DNA of 64,000 nt from Deinococcus aerius (GCF_002897375.1 NZ_BFAG01000001.1:545225-609224); one strand, 5' to 3'; numbered from the stretch's first letter, positions 52,082-62,674 are shown. The notes: a model not told the origin generated them from the sequence alone. Program-made: numbers and translations.

Positions 52082-52744
52082 ATGGGCGAAACGAAGGCCG
52101 ACATACCGGTGGGGGGTACCCGCCAGCAACGCCTCCGTCAGGCCAGCGCCGAGCGGCGAACCCGGCAGAAGCTCGACCTGCGCCGCACCATTCTGGATGC
52201 CGCCACGGATCTCTTCGAGAAAGAGGGGTACGAACGCTTCTCGCTGCGGCAGGTGGCGGAGGCCATCGGGTACTCGCCCACCACGATCTACCTGTACTTC
52301 ACCGACAAGGACGACCTGCTGCACCACGTCGCGCTGGAGGGCTTCCGCTCCTTCGGCGAGGACTTGCAGCGGGCCTTTGACAGCGCGGAGGGGGCGCTCG
52401 ACCGCGTTCAGGCGATGGGTCTGGCCTACCTGCGCTTCGGCATCACCCACCCCCTGCACTACCGCCTGATGTTCATGGTGCGCGGCGAGTTTCTGGAGCG
52501 GCCTAACCCGCCGGGCTACGAGTCCATCATCGATTCCTTCGGCGTGCTGCAACGGGCCGTCGAGGAAGGCCTCGCGCGGGGTGAACTGCGGCCCCAGCCC
52601 CCAGAGGTCTACACCTCCCATCTCTGGTCCCACGTCCACGGCCTGGTGTCGCTCCACCTGGCGACGCCGTTTCTGCCCCGCGAGAGTCTGGAAGGGCTGT
52701 TCCTGGCCCACATGGAGGTGTTCCGGCGCGGCGCCCACCCGTAA
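52082..52744 (+). CDS. TetR family transcriptional repressor
   Basis: 220 residues from ATG 52082. The first 30 residues are a basic, disordered extension; then the TetR helix-turn-helix: TILDAATDLFEKEGYERFSLRQVAEAIGYSPTTIYLYFTDKDDLL (about 37-81). The C-terminal ligand-binding part (FGITHPLHYRLMFMVRGEFLE, LWSHVHGLVSLHLATPF) resembles the TetR_C_33/WHG type. It probably represses itself and the downstream membrane protein, since both genes have a TTAAC-N3-GTTAA operator. The ligand is unknown. Confidence 0.93.
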   Translation: MGETKADIPVGGTRQQRLRQASAERRTRQKLDLRRTILDAATDLFEKEGYERFSLRQVAEAIGYSPTTIYLYFTDKDDLLHHVALEGFRSFGEDLQRAFDSAEGALDRVQAMGLAYLRFGITHPLHYRLMFMVRGEFLERPNPPGYESIIDSFGVLQRAVEEGLARGELRPQPPEVYTSHLWSHVHGLVSLHLATPFLPRESLEGLFLAHMEVFRRGAHP

Positions 52745-52760
52745 TCTTTCGGCCACTTGG

Positions 52761-52773
52761 TTAACACCGTTAA
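52761..52773 (+). promoter_or_regulatory. second TetR operator, before the membrane protein gene
   Basis: TTAACACCGTTAA (52761-52773) has the same TTAAC-N3-GTTAA half-sites as the operator in the tetR promoter. It lies 46 bases before the next ATG (52807), which has an AAGGAGG ribosome site. Confidence 0.82.
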
Positions 52774-52806
52774 GCTGGAGAACACCGCACAGAAGGAGGC
52801 ACCCGC

Positions 52807-53773
52807 ATGTCCCCGACACTCCCCAGATTCTCCCCAGTCCACCACCTCCGCGCCCTGTGGGAGACCCACCCGCCCCTGCTGCTCTCGGCCATCGTGACGG
52901 CGGGGATGGGCGTCTTTTTCCTGGCCGGAATCTTCCTCGACCCGCGCTACGTGACGGGCGCCCCGGTGTGGCTCAAGCCGCTGAAGTTCGCGGTCTCGGT
53001 CAGCGTCTACAGCGTGACGCTCGTGTGGATGCTGGGCTTCGTCCGGGGTCGGGCGCGGCTCGTCAGCGCGCTCGCCTGGACGGTGCTCATCACCCTCGCG
53101 CTGGAGTGGCTGGTGATCATCACGCAGGCGGCGCGCGGCACGACCTCGCACTTCAACGTGACGACGCCGTTGGATTCGGCGATGTGGAGTCTGATGGGCG
53201 GCTCCATCGCGGTGCTGTGGCTGGCGCATCTGGGCATCGCCCTCCTGGTGCTGCGTCAGCCCTTCGCCTCGCCCGTGCTGGCCTGGTCCCTGCGCCTAGG
53301 CCTCTTCCTCACGCTGGTGGGCATGGCCGAGGGGGTCCTGATGACCCTGCCGACCGCGCAGCAACTGGCAAGCTTCCAGGGCATCGCGGGCGCTCATACG
53401 GTCGGCCTCCCCGACGGTGGCCCCGGGCTCCCGGTGCTGGGCTGGAGCACGGCGGGCGGTGACCTGCGGGTCGGGCATTTCGTGGGGCTGCACGCCCTGC
53501 AAGTGCTGCCGCTGCTGTGCCTTGCTGCTGCGCCTGCCCCGGCTGAACGACCGTCAGCGGCTGCGGCTGCTGGGGATCGGCGCGGGCCTGTATCTGGGGC
53601 TGATCGGGCTCGTGACCTGGCAGGCGCTGCGGGGCCAGCCGCTCCTCGCCCCCGACGGCCTGACGCTGGCCGCTCTCGCCGGGCTGCTGGGGTTGGCGGG
53701 CTTGAGCGCGGCCTCCATTCTGTTCGCGGGCAGTCGGCGCGGACGGATCGCCCGGGTTGGGCCCATCCCGTAG
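52807..53773 (+). pseudogene. multi-pass membrane protein with a frameshift
   Basis: The first 240 residues (52807 to about 53525) are a polytopic membrane protein: LLLSAIVTAGMGVFFLAGIFL, WLKPLKFAVSVSVYSVTLVWML, LAWTVLITLALEWLVIITQ, GGSIAVLWLAHLGIALLVL, LRLGLFLTLVGMAEGVLM. The coding signal then moves one frame: residues of the second frame (RLPRLNDRQRLRLLGIGAGL...AALAGLLGLAGLSAASILF) run to TAG 53771-53773. A single extra base around 53510-53530, in a CTG/TGC-repeat stretch, would explain it. Either a sequencing error or a real inactivation. No family recognised; it is the likely target of the TetR repressor. Confidence 0.8.
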
Positions 53774-53793
53774 CCGCGGATTCGGACAACGTC

Positions 53794-53822
53794 AGGGGCT
53801 CCGGTTCTTCGTCGGAGCCCCT
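53794..53822. terminator. hairpin between convergent genes
   Basis: AGGGGCTCCG (53794-53803) pairs perfectly with CGGAGCCCCT (53813-53822), loop 9 bases. It sits between the frameshifted gene stop and the stop of the convergent hypothetical gene, likely as a shared terminator. Confidence 0.75.
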
Positions 53823-53841
53823 CTACTCAGGTGGGAATCGC

Positions 53842-54219
<378 letters not shown>

Positions 54220-54263
54220 GTGTGATGAGTGTAACAAGCGGGAGGGGAGGAGGGGCAGGCAGT

Positions 54264-54767
54264 TCAGCTTTGTTCTTCCGGTCTCCTGGGCGCGACCTCG
54301 AACCCACCCGCAGGCGTGAGCCGGACGGCGAAGAGGGTGTCGAAGCCCTCCTCGGGGCTGGGAGGTTGCAGCCGTTTTGCCGCCGCATAGATCGCCACGT
54401 CGGGGACGCGGGCTTTCCCCTCACGGCGCCGGTTGCGTTCCAGCGCCGCCGCCAGGTCCGTCACGAACACGTACCCGGTGACCGTCGCCCCATGCTCACG
54501 GGCGAGGGTCATGGCCCCGGCCCGGTCCTCCCGCGTGGGGTTGGTGTTGTCGACCACCACGCTGCGTCCGCTCACCAACGCTTCCGCGATCAGTTGGCGC
54601 TGCCGCCTCGCCTTGTTGCGGTTGTTCGGGAACAGATCCTTGCTGACGTGGACGTGGGTGCCGGAGAACCGCTGCCGGTAAAAGGAGGTCTTGCCGCTGC
54701 CCTGCACGCCCACGAACAGCACGAGTTCGGGCGGGCTGCCGAAAGGCCCCGGCAACGGGTCACTCAT
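54264..54767 (-). CDS. P-loop kinase, polynucleotide kinase-like
   Basis: 167 residues, P-loop NTPase of the polynucleotide kinase/zeta-toxin-like type: Walker A LFVGVQGSGKTSFYR near residue 16, VSKDLFPNN (possible substrate Asp), SVVVDNTNPTREDRAG (Walker B-like), and the lid LERNRRREGKARVPDVAIY with Arg residues. Related eukaryotic and phage enzymes phosphorylate nucleic acid ends, so an RNA or DNA repair function is possible. Its ATG overlaps the stop of the GH43 gene (ATGA, 54767-54764), an odd pairing. No antitoxin is evident. Confidence 0.78.
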   Translation of the reverse strand: MSDPLPGPFGSPPELVLFVGVQGSGKTSFYRQRFSGTHVHVSKDLFPNNRNKARRQRQLIAEALVSGRSVVVDNTNPTREDRAGAMTLAREHGATVTGYVFVTDLAAALERNRRREGKARVPDVAIYAAAKRLQPPSPEEGFDTLFAVRLTPAGGFEVAPRRPEEQS

Positions 54768-56173
54768 GGGGACGCGACGGCACCCGGCGTGACCGTGACT
54801 GCGTCGAGCTGCACCGCGCCCGCCTCCTGCATGAAGCGCACGTCGTTCTCACCCGCGCGCAGGCGAACGGACACGGGCCGGGTGCCGAAGTTCGACCAGC
54901 CGCTCGGGGGATAGGTCACATCGGTGGAGGTGCCGTTCACGGTCACGCTCTGGCGAGCCACTTTCCCGGAGCCGTTGGAGTACCGCACCCGCAGCGTGTA
55001 CGTCCCGTCGCGGGGGGCGCGCACCCGCGCGAAGTTCACGCTGTCCCCCGGCCCGTCCAGCCGAGCGGCCCGGCCCCCCGAGGCCAGCGGCTCCTCCTGC
55101 ACCTGCACGCCGTTCAATCGCGCCTGCTCGGCCTCGTACTCGCCGGAGGGCAGGGGCAGCGCCGTGTCGAAAGAGGCGGGCCGCCCGAAGTTCGGGGTGC
55201 CGTCCGCCTTCCAGGTGAACTCCTGCGCGCGGATGCTGCGCCCACCCCAGCTCGCCCCCTGAACCTCGATGGCGTGGTACAGGTGCCAGTCCTCGGTGCC
55301 GTCCGCCGATTTCACGAAGCCGCCATGCCCGGGCGCATACACGCTGGCCGCGTCGTTGCGGGCGAAGACGCAGCCGTTCGATTTCTTCCAGGCGGCGGGG
55401 TCGAGGACATTCTTGCCCGTCAGGCTCAGCAGGCCCAGGCAGTAGTCGTCGGTCCAACTGCCGCTCGCGGAGTACACGATGAAGGTCCGCCCGCCGCGCA
55501 CCAGCACCTCCGGCCCCTCGTTGATGTAGGGCTGCCCGATGCGTTCCCAGGGCTGGTCGGGCTCGGAAATCTTGACCCGCTCGCCCGCCAGCGTCCAGGC
55601 ATTTTTCATGGGGGCGACGTAGAGGTTTTGCTGCACGTTCTCGGTGCCCTCCCAGCCGGACCACACGAAGTACCGCCGCCCGTCCGGCCCCTGGAAGACG
55701 GTGCCGTCGATGGCCCAGCGGTTCGTGGGGTCGGTGATCTGGCCCCGGAAGGTGTAGGGACCCGTCACCCGGTCGCTTTCCAGCACGTACATGCGGTGGT
55801 TCTCGTTGCGGCCGTCGTCCGCCGCATAGTAGATGTACCACTTGCCGTCCATCCGCACGAGTTCCGGTGCCCACAGCTCGCAGCAGGGTGAATCCGATTG
55901 CCCGCCGCGCCAGACCACCACCTTTTTCACGTCGCCCAGCCCCGTCAGGGTCGGGGAGGTGCGGATGCCGATACCGTCCTCATCCGACTGCACGAGGTGG
56001 TAGAGGGCGCCGTCGAACACCACCGAGGGGTCCTGTCCGGCGGGCAGGATGGGGTTGCGAAAGGTCTGCCCGGTGGGGTCGGGCGGCAAGGGCTGGGCGG
56101 ACGTGGTGAGGGTTCCGAGGGCCAGGCCGAGCAGGGCGAGCGCCGCCAGCCGGAGGCGTGAACGTGGGGGCAT
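54764..56173 (-). CDS. secreted glycoside hydrolase family 43 protein with C-terminal CBM
   Basis: 469 residues from ATG 56173 (an upstream ATG at 56191 is possible). A signal peptide (LRLAALALLGLALGTLTTSAQ) is followed by a five-bladed beta-propeller: RNPILPAGQDPSVVFDGALYHLVQSDED (catalytic base Asp region), WAPELVRMDGKWYIYYAADDG, WAIDGTVFQGPDGRRYFVWSGWEG, NEGPEVLVRGGRTFIVYSASGSW, which is the GH43 pattern of arabinofuranosidases or xylosidases. From about 335 a CBM6/35-like domain binds carbohydrate. Acts outside the cell on arabinan/xylan side chains (inference). Confidence 0.9.
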   Translation of the reverse strand: MPPRSRLRLAALALLGLALGTLTTSAQPLPPDPTGQTFRNPILPAGQDPSVVFDGALYHLVQSDEDGIGIRTSPTLTGLGDVKKVVVWRGGQSDSPCCELWAPELVRMDGKWYIYYAADDGRNENHRMYVLESDRVTGPYTFRGQITDPTNRWAIDGTVFQGPDGRRYFVWSGWEGTENVQQNLYVAPMKNAWTLAGERVKISEPDQPWERIGQPYINEGPEVLVRGGRTFIVYSASGSWTDDYCLGLLSLTGKNVLDPAAWKKSNGCVFARNDAASVYAPGHGGFVKSADGTEDWHLYHAIEVQGASWGGRSIRAQEFTWKADGTPNFGRPASFDTALPLPSGEYEAEQARLNGVQVQEEPLASGGRAARLDGPGDSVNFARVRAPRDGTYTLRVRYSNGSGKVARQSVTVNGTSTDVTYPPSGWSNFGTRPVSVRLRAGENDVRFMQEAGAVQLDAVTVTPGAVASP

Positions 56174-56274
56174 GGCCCGATGCTGCCTCATCGGCGAGGT
56201 CCCGTGGTGTGGAGCCTATGGCCTCCGCCACCCTGCCGATGTTCTCCCCTCGCCCGTCATGCTCTCCTGCCCCC

Positions 56275-56826
56275 ATGCGGCGCATCCTGGTCGTCGGAAC
56301 GACCGGCAGTGGCAAAACGACCCTGGCCCGGGCCATCGCCGCGCAGCTGGGCCTGCCCCACGGCGAGCAGGACGCCTGGAACCACCTTCCCGGCTGGCGG
56401 GAGGCGCCGCTGGACCAGTTCCGCGCCCGGGTGGACGCCTTCACCGCGCAGCCCGCCTGGGTGATGGACGGCAACTACGGCAAGGCCCGCGACCTGGGCT
56501 GGACGCGGGCCGACACGCTGGTCTGGCTGGATTACCCGGGACAGGTCGTGTTCTGGAGGCTGCTGCGGCGAACGCTGCGGCGCGTTCTGACCCGGGAGGA
56601 ACTCTGGAACGGGAACCGGGAGCGGTTGTGGGAACAGCTCACGGGCGGCGGCATCTTCGCCTGGTTCTTCCGCACCCACTGGCGGCGCAGGCGGGAGACG
56701 CCGGAGCTGCTCGCACAGTTCCCGCACCTCCGGGTCGTGCGGCTGCGTTCTCCCCGCGAGGCCGAACGCTGGCTCGCCTCCCTCAGCCCTGAAGCAGCAC
56801 CCGACCTCCCGCCGCGTTCAGCGTGA
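56275..56826 (+). CDS. P-loop adenylate kinase-like (FlaR-type) protein
   Basis: 183 residues. ILVVGTTGSGKTTLARAIAAQLG gives a Walker A at residue about 8, then HGEQDAWNHLPGWREAPLDQFRARVDAF and WVMDGNYGKARDLGWTRADTLVWLDYP, with two more motifs (RTLRRVL, NRERLWEQLTGG), as in the DNA topology modulation FlaR/AAA family, a group of adenylate kinase-like proteins of unproven substrate. It starts at ATG 56275. Its 3' end overlaps the convergent neopullulanase gene by 44 bases. Confidence 0.82.
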   Translation: MRRILVVGTTGSGKTTLARAIAAQLGLPHGEQDAWNHLPGWREAPLDQFRARVDAFTAQPAWVMDGNYGKARDLGWTRADTLVWLDYPGQVVFWRLLRRTLRRVLTREELWNGNRERLWEQLTGGGIFAWFFRTHWRRRRETPELLAQFPHLRVVRLRSPREAERWLASLSPEAAPDLPPRSA

Positions 56827-58603
56827 CCTCGCCTCCCTGGAAAAGTTCCCCGCTCAGCCCGTCGCGCCACTCGCCCGCCGGTAGGGTGAGGGTGACCTCG
56901 TGCGGCTGGGCTCGGCGGCTGGCGACCACGACCGCCCGCTCCATCCGTCCGCCTTCGTGGGTGTACTCGCGCAGGAAGGCGAGGGCGTCCGGCTCGGCGT
57001 GCAGGAAGCGCAGGTTGCCCTCGTGCAGGACGTGTGTTTCCCGCCGGAGGTGGATGAGCGCCCTGACCTTCGCCCGCAACTCCAGGTCCCACTCCCCCTC
57101 GTCCCAGGGCATGGACTCGCGGCACCAGGGCATCTGGCCGCGCGTGTGCTGGCTGAGCCCGATCTCCGAGCCGTAGTAGGTGCAGGGCACGCCCGCGTAG
57201 CCCATGAGGAGGGTGAAGGCGGCCAGGAAGCGGGTGCGGTCGTCGTCCACCCTTTTGAGTGCCCGCGAGATGTCGTGCGACTCGATCAGGTTGAACATGC
57301 TCAGGGCGACCTGCGGGGGCAGGGCGTGGTAGGCGTCCCACAGGATGTCGGCGAGTTCGGTGCCGTCCATCCGGCTAGGTTCCCCCAGGTGCGTCTCGCC
57401 GCTCAGCCACTGCATCACCGGAAGGCCGAAGCCGTGGTAGTTCATGGCGCCGTCCTCGCCCCGCCCGTCGAGCGCGTGTTCCGGGTCGTAGAAGCGCTCG
57501 CCGAAGACGTAGGCGTCGGGCTTCTCCCCCCGCGCCGCCGCTTTCAGGTCGCGGTGCAGCGGCAGGTTGTCCTCATCGGTGCCGCCCGACCCGATCATGT
57601 GTGCCACGTCCAGCCGCCAGCCCGCCGCGCCGCGCCGCAGCCAGTGCCGCACCACGCTCTCCTCGCCGCTGAAGAACTCCTCGACCGCAAAGGCGTTGCG
57701 GTAGTCGATCTTGGGCAGCGTCGGCACGTCGAAAAAGGCATGGTACGGCGGCTTGCCCGGCTCGTCCCGCCAGGTGAAGAGCGCCCGCTCGGGGGCGTCC
57801 TCCCGCTCAAGCGCGGCCCGGAACAGCACGTTCTCGTTCCCCATATGGTTGAAGACGCCGTCGAGGACAATGCGGACCCCCGCCTTCTCCGCCTCGTGCG
57901 ACAATTCCTCCCACGCCGCGTCGCCCCCGAGATGTGGGTCCACATGCCGGTAGTCGCTGATGTCGTAGCGGTGGTTCGACGGGCTGACGAAGATCGGGGT
58001 GAGCCACAGCGCGTTCACGCCGAGGTCCGTCAGGTACGGGAGCGCCTGCGTGACCCCCTGGAGGTCGCCGCCGTAGTGCGCGTGAACGTCGCCCTTCTTT
58101 GTGATCGGGGTGCCCCACTCGGCATGTTCGACCGGGCGCCCGCCGTACAGGTACTCGCCCGTCCGCACGTCGTTCGCCGGGTCCCCGTTGCGGAAGCGGT
58201 CGGGGAAGATCTGGTAGAAGACGCTGCGCCACGCCCACTCGGGCGCCACATGTCCCGCGAGGTATTGGAACCAGTTCCGAAAGCCCCGCCGCGCGTGGTG
58301 CAGCCCCAGCGCCGTGAGGTTGAGGTGGTCGTCGGGGAACAGCAGCAGCCAGCCGTAGCGCACCCGCGCCTCGTGGACCGGCAGCTCGGCCTCGAACCAG
58401 CGCCCCTCGGTGCCCGGGACCTGTACCTCCCGCGCCGGAAGCAACTCGATCTCGCCCACCCGCACGAGCTTGAGTTTCACCCCGGTCACGGGCAGCGTCA
58501 CCCGCACCCGGATTCGCACCGTCTCACCAACACCCGCGCCCAGGCGCTCGGTGTAGCCCGGCGTGTGGTCGTGTTGCGCCTCTCCCGCCCAGTTCATCGC
58601 CAT
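56783..58603 (-). CDS. neopullulanase / maltogenic amylase-type GH13 enzyme
   Basis: 606 residues. An N-terminal CBM34-like beta domain (about 1-120) precedes the GH13 barrel: DGVFNHMG (region I), GWRLDVAHMIG (II, nucleophile Asp), FGERFYDP (III, acid/base Glu), LIESHDISR (IV). The pattern SVFYQIFPDRFRNGDPANDV is typical of maltodextrin glucosidases and neopullulanases (MalZ/CDase group), which are cytoplasmic or periplasmic here since no signal peptide is present. The start is one of ATG 58609, 58603 or 58597; a G-run 7 bases before 58603 favours it. Confidence 0.92.
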   Translation of the reverse strand: MAMNWAGEAQHDHTPGYTERLGAGVGETVRIRVRVTLPVTGVKLKLVRVGEIELLPAREVQVPGTEGRWFEAELPVHEARVRYGWLLLFPDDHLNLTALGLHHARRGFRNWFQYLAGHVAPEWAWRSVFYQIFPDRFRNGDPANDVRTGEYLYGGRPVEHAEWGTPITKKGDVHAHYGGDLQGVTQALPYLTDLGVNALWLTPIFVSPSNHRYDISDYRHVDPHLGGDAAWEELSHEAEKAGVRIVLDGVFNHMGNENVLFRAALEREDAPERALFTWRDEPGKPPYHAFFDVPTLPKIDYRNAFAVEEFFSGEESVVRHWLRRGAAGWRLDVAHMIGSGGTDEDNLPLHRDLKAAARGEKPDAYVFGERFYDPEHALDGRGEDGAMNYHGFGLPVMQWLSGETHLGEPSRMDGTELADILWDAYHALPPQVALSMFNLIESHDISRALKRVDDDRTRFLAAFTLLMGYAGVPCTYYGSEIGLSQHTRGQMPWCRESMPWDEGEWDLELRAKVRALIHLRRETHVLHEGNLRFLHAEPDALAFLREYTHEGGRMERAVVVASRRAQPHEVTLTLPAGEWRDGLSGELFQGGEVTLNAAGGRVLLQG

Positions 58604-58620
58604 AGCCATTCCCCCCAACG

Positions 58621-58674
58621 GCCCGCCCGGCACGGTTCCCCCACAAGCTGGTGTGGAGGTCGTGCCGGGCGGGC
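58621..58674. repeat. 54-base near-perfect hairpin upstream of the neopullulanase gene
   Basis: GCCCGCCCGGCACG (58621-58634) pairs perfectly with CGTGCCGGGCGGGC (58661-58674); inside, CCACA and TGTGG pair again around an AGCTGG loop. It sits 17 bases before the chosen ATG on the minus strand, so in that leader it would fold near the ribosome site. Confidence 0.8.
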
Positions 58675-58816
58675 AAGCGTTGCCTTCAGGTTGTGTGGGC
58701 CGCGTGGCCCCGTCGCCAAGTGTGCGGGCCGGGGCGGCGGGAGGTCAAGGGGGAGCCCCCGGGTCCCGGAGGGCGAAAGGTTCTTGACAGAGGGGCCTTC
58801 CTACAGTAGGGGCGTC

Positions 58817-59926
58817 ATGAAACCGACGATCCGTTCCGCCCGGGTCCCGTCCCTCCTCGCCCTCCTCGCCCTGTCCGGCGCCGCCGCCGCCCCCTCCCTG
58901 AACATCACCCTGGTGTTCGACCCCGCCGGGCCGTGGGACAAGGCCACCAACGAGGCGGCGGGCAGCGGGCTGGAGCGGGCGGTGCGCGACCACGGGATGC
59001 CCTTCAGCACGGTGACGGCCACCGACACGGCCGACATCCTGCGTCAGGTCCGCGCCGCCGCCCGCACGGGCAGCACCCTGGTGATCGCCTCGGGCAGGGA
59101 CAGTGCGGCGCCGCTGACCGCCGCTGCCCGGGAGTTCCCGTCGGTACGCTTCGTGGGGGTGGACGCCCTGCCCGGCGGCCCCAACACGGCCGGCCTGCGC
59201 TTCCGCGAGCAGGAGGGCGCCTTCCTGGCGGGCTTCCTCGCGGCGGCGGCCACGAGCACGCGGGTCCTGGGCGTGATCGCCACCGAGGGCGACGTGGTGG
59301 CGCGCAAGTACCAGGCAGGCTTTCAGGCGGGCGTGGCCTTCGCGTGCCCGAATTGCCGTGTCCTGAGCGCCGCGCTGCCGCGCAAGGGGGACATGGTGGC
59401 CGCCTCCACCCTGGCCCGCAAGCAGTTCGCGCAGGGGGCCGACATCGTCCTGGCGGCGGTGGGGGCGAACAACCGCGGGGTGGTCACCGCCGCGACCGCC
59501 GTTCAATGCCTGCGGGCGGGGAGTCTGCCCGCCGGGGTGAGGTTCCAGGCCAACCCCTACGCCAAGGTGCCCCGCGGCGAGCCCTACCGGGCCGAGTGCA
59601 GGGGCGAGACCCGCCCCGTGTTCGCCATCGTCACCGAGAGCAATCTCGACAGCGAGGGCGACTCGGACGTGGACCGCAAGACCCTGAACCACACCCTCAC
59701 GAGCGTGGTGAAGCGCGCGGACAACGCGGTGTACACGCTGGTGAGCGAGGTCGCCAAGGGCAAGTCCTGGCGGGCCGGGGAACGCGCCTTCGGGCTGGAG
59801 AACGCCGGGATGGAACTCAGCCTGGGCGACTTCAACCAGGCCCTGATCCCGGGGGACATAAAGGTCAAGCTGCAGAAAGTCCAGAAGATGATCGTCACTG
59901 GGCTGGTGAAGGTGCCGACCCAGTAG
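58817..59926 (+). CDS. BMP-family substrate-binding protein, second copy
   Basis: 369 residues with a signal peptide (ARVPSLLALLALSGAAAA). Compared with the copy at 45.7 kb, the N-terminal motif is changed: NITLVFDPAGPWDKATNEAAGSGLE replaces the FDKSFN motif, so the ligand may differ. The rest follows the family: GSTLVIASGRDSAAPL, GVIATEGDVVARKYQAGFQAG, DIVLAAVGANNRGVV and the ALIPGDIKV end. TACAGT (58802-58807) lies 9 bases before the ATG, and TTGACA is at 58784-58789. No ABC transporter genes are adjacent. Confidence 0.9.
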   Translation: MKPTIRSARVPSLLALLALSGAAAAPSLNITLVFDPAGPWDKATNEAAGSGLERAVRDHGMPFSTVTATDTADILRQVRAAARTGSTLVIASGRDSAAPLTAAAREFPSVRFVGVDALPGGPNTAGLRFREQEGAFLAGFLAAAATSTRVLGVIATEGDVVARKYQAGFQAGVAFACPNCRVLSAALPRKGDMVAASTLARKQFAQGADIVLAAVGANNRGVVTAATAVQCLRAGSLPAGVRFQANPYAKVPRGEPYRAECRGETRPVFAIVTESNLDSEGDSDVDRKTLNHTLTSVVKRADNAVYTLVSEVAKGKSWRAGERAFGLENAGMELSLGDFNQALIPGDIKVKLQKVQKMIVTGLVKVPTQ

Positions 59927-60053
59927 CCGGACCAAGACTGGGGTGCCTGTCCTGGCCGCCCTGACGCTGCGGGCCAGCCCGAAGAAGGTCGGGGGCCGAG
60001 GGTCTCCAGCGGTAGGCCGAACAAGGCCCCACGCCGCCCGGATAAGCTGGATC

Positions 60054-61404
60054 ATGCGTGTCCTGCTTTGCCTGGCCCTCCTTCTGTGGCCGGGCCTGGC
60101 CCGCGCCCGGGCGATGGGGGTGGCCCTGCCGGGCGGGGGCTGGCTGGGCTGGCTCCTCCCCGAGCCCGGAGGCGCGCAGGGCGCCTGGCTCGTGCGCCTG
60201 GACAAGGACGGGAAGGTGGACGCGCGGGCGGAGGAGCCGGAGGTGGGGACCTGGTCGGGGAGCCTCGCCCTCTCCCCGGATGGCGGCACCGTCTTCAGTG
60301 CCGGGGAGAACCTCGCCGCGCTGGACAGCCGGACGCTCCGGGCACACTGGTCACGGGCGAGCGGCGTCCCCAGCCCCCCCCTGGCGGTCTCTCCTGATGG
60401 GCGGTGGTTGGCCCTCCCCGCCGGTGAGCCCGCGGATACGGCGCTGCTGGACGCGCGGGTGGGCAGGAGGCTGCGCGTCCTGAAGCACCCCGGTCCGGCC
60501 CTGAGCGGTGAGTACGCCTGGAACGTGTGGTACCGGGCGGTGACCGGGCTCGCCTTCTCCCCGGACGGGCGGACCCTCGCCATCGGCTCCAGGGGCGGCG
60601 GCGTGCGGCTGCGCGACCTCGCCTCCGGGCACGAGGTCAGGTTGATCTCCACTGGCCGATCCTGCCCGAACACGACGACCCAGCGGCCCACCGCACATGC
60701 CGGAGGCGTGCATACCCTGCGCTGGTTGGATGCCCACACGCTGCTCACCGCGGCCAACGACGGCACCCTGCGTCGCTGGAATACGGAGGCGCGCTCACTC
60801 ACCGGCTGCCTCACCGTGCCCAGCGGACCGCAGACCGCAGGCCGTGTACGACCTCCCCGGCGGGGTCCTCGGGGTGGTCGCCGGGCCGTTCGTCCGGGTG
60901 CTGGACGCCCAGACCTTCCGTTTCACCGTCGCTCTGGGTCCGCACGCCGGATGGGTCCAGACGCTCCGGGCCTTTGGGGGACGCCTCCAGACGACCGATG
61001 CCGTCAGCACGCGGACCTGGAACCCCCTTACCGGGGTGCAGGAGGCGGTGACGGGGGCGGACCTCGCCACAGTGGAGGCAGGCGACGTGAGGGTGCATGT
61101 TCGGGCCGACATGCGGGTGCAGGTCATGCGGGCGGAGTCCACAGTTGACCTGACTCCCTTGGCAATTCCGGCGAGGAACGCGGAGGATGGGGGTTGGCGG
61201 TCCTGGAAGGCCCAACTGGTCGGCGATCTCCTGACCGTCACCGCGACCCACAACCTTAGCGTCGTGACGATGGAGAGACGTGACTTCTCCAACGTCTACA
61301 CCTGGAATCTGGGGACCCAGCGCCTCGTCGCCTGCCTCAGCAGTGATGAACTCGGGGACAAGCTGATCCGGTCCGCACCCCATCCGCTCTGCCCCGCCCC
61401 GTGA
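60054..61404 (+). pseudogene. secreted beta-propeller-like protein, frameshifted
   Basis: A signal peptide (MRVLLCLALLLWPGLARARA) then WD40-like repeats: GSLALSPDGGTVFSAG, LAVSPDGRWLALPAG, GLAFSPDGRTLAIGSRGGGVRLRDL, VHTLRWLDAHTLLTAANDGTLRRW. The first frame (from 60054) degrades after about residue 262; the coding signal resumes one frame later (AVYDLPGGVLGVVAGPFVRVLDAQTFRF...) to the stop at 61402-61404. One extra base near 60840-60844 would restore continuity. TAAGCT (60043-60048) lies 5 bases before the ATG. Either an error in the sequence or a decayed gene. Confidence 0.75.
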
Positions 61405-61447
61405 CCCCTTCCCCAACGTCCCGCCCCCGCCCCCCTACACTGGGGGC

Positions 61448-62674
<1,227 letters not shown>

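Noticed and set aside
54264..54767. zeta-type toxin
   Set aside because: The P-loop fold fits polynucleotide or zeta-like kinases, but no epsilon-type antitoxin is next to it and the partner gene is a glycosidase.
58745..60814. 689-residue open frame antisense to the BMP gene
   Set aside because: The opposite strand encodes a full BMP protein; this translation is compositionally biased.
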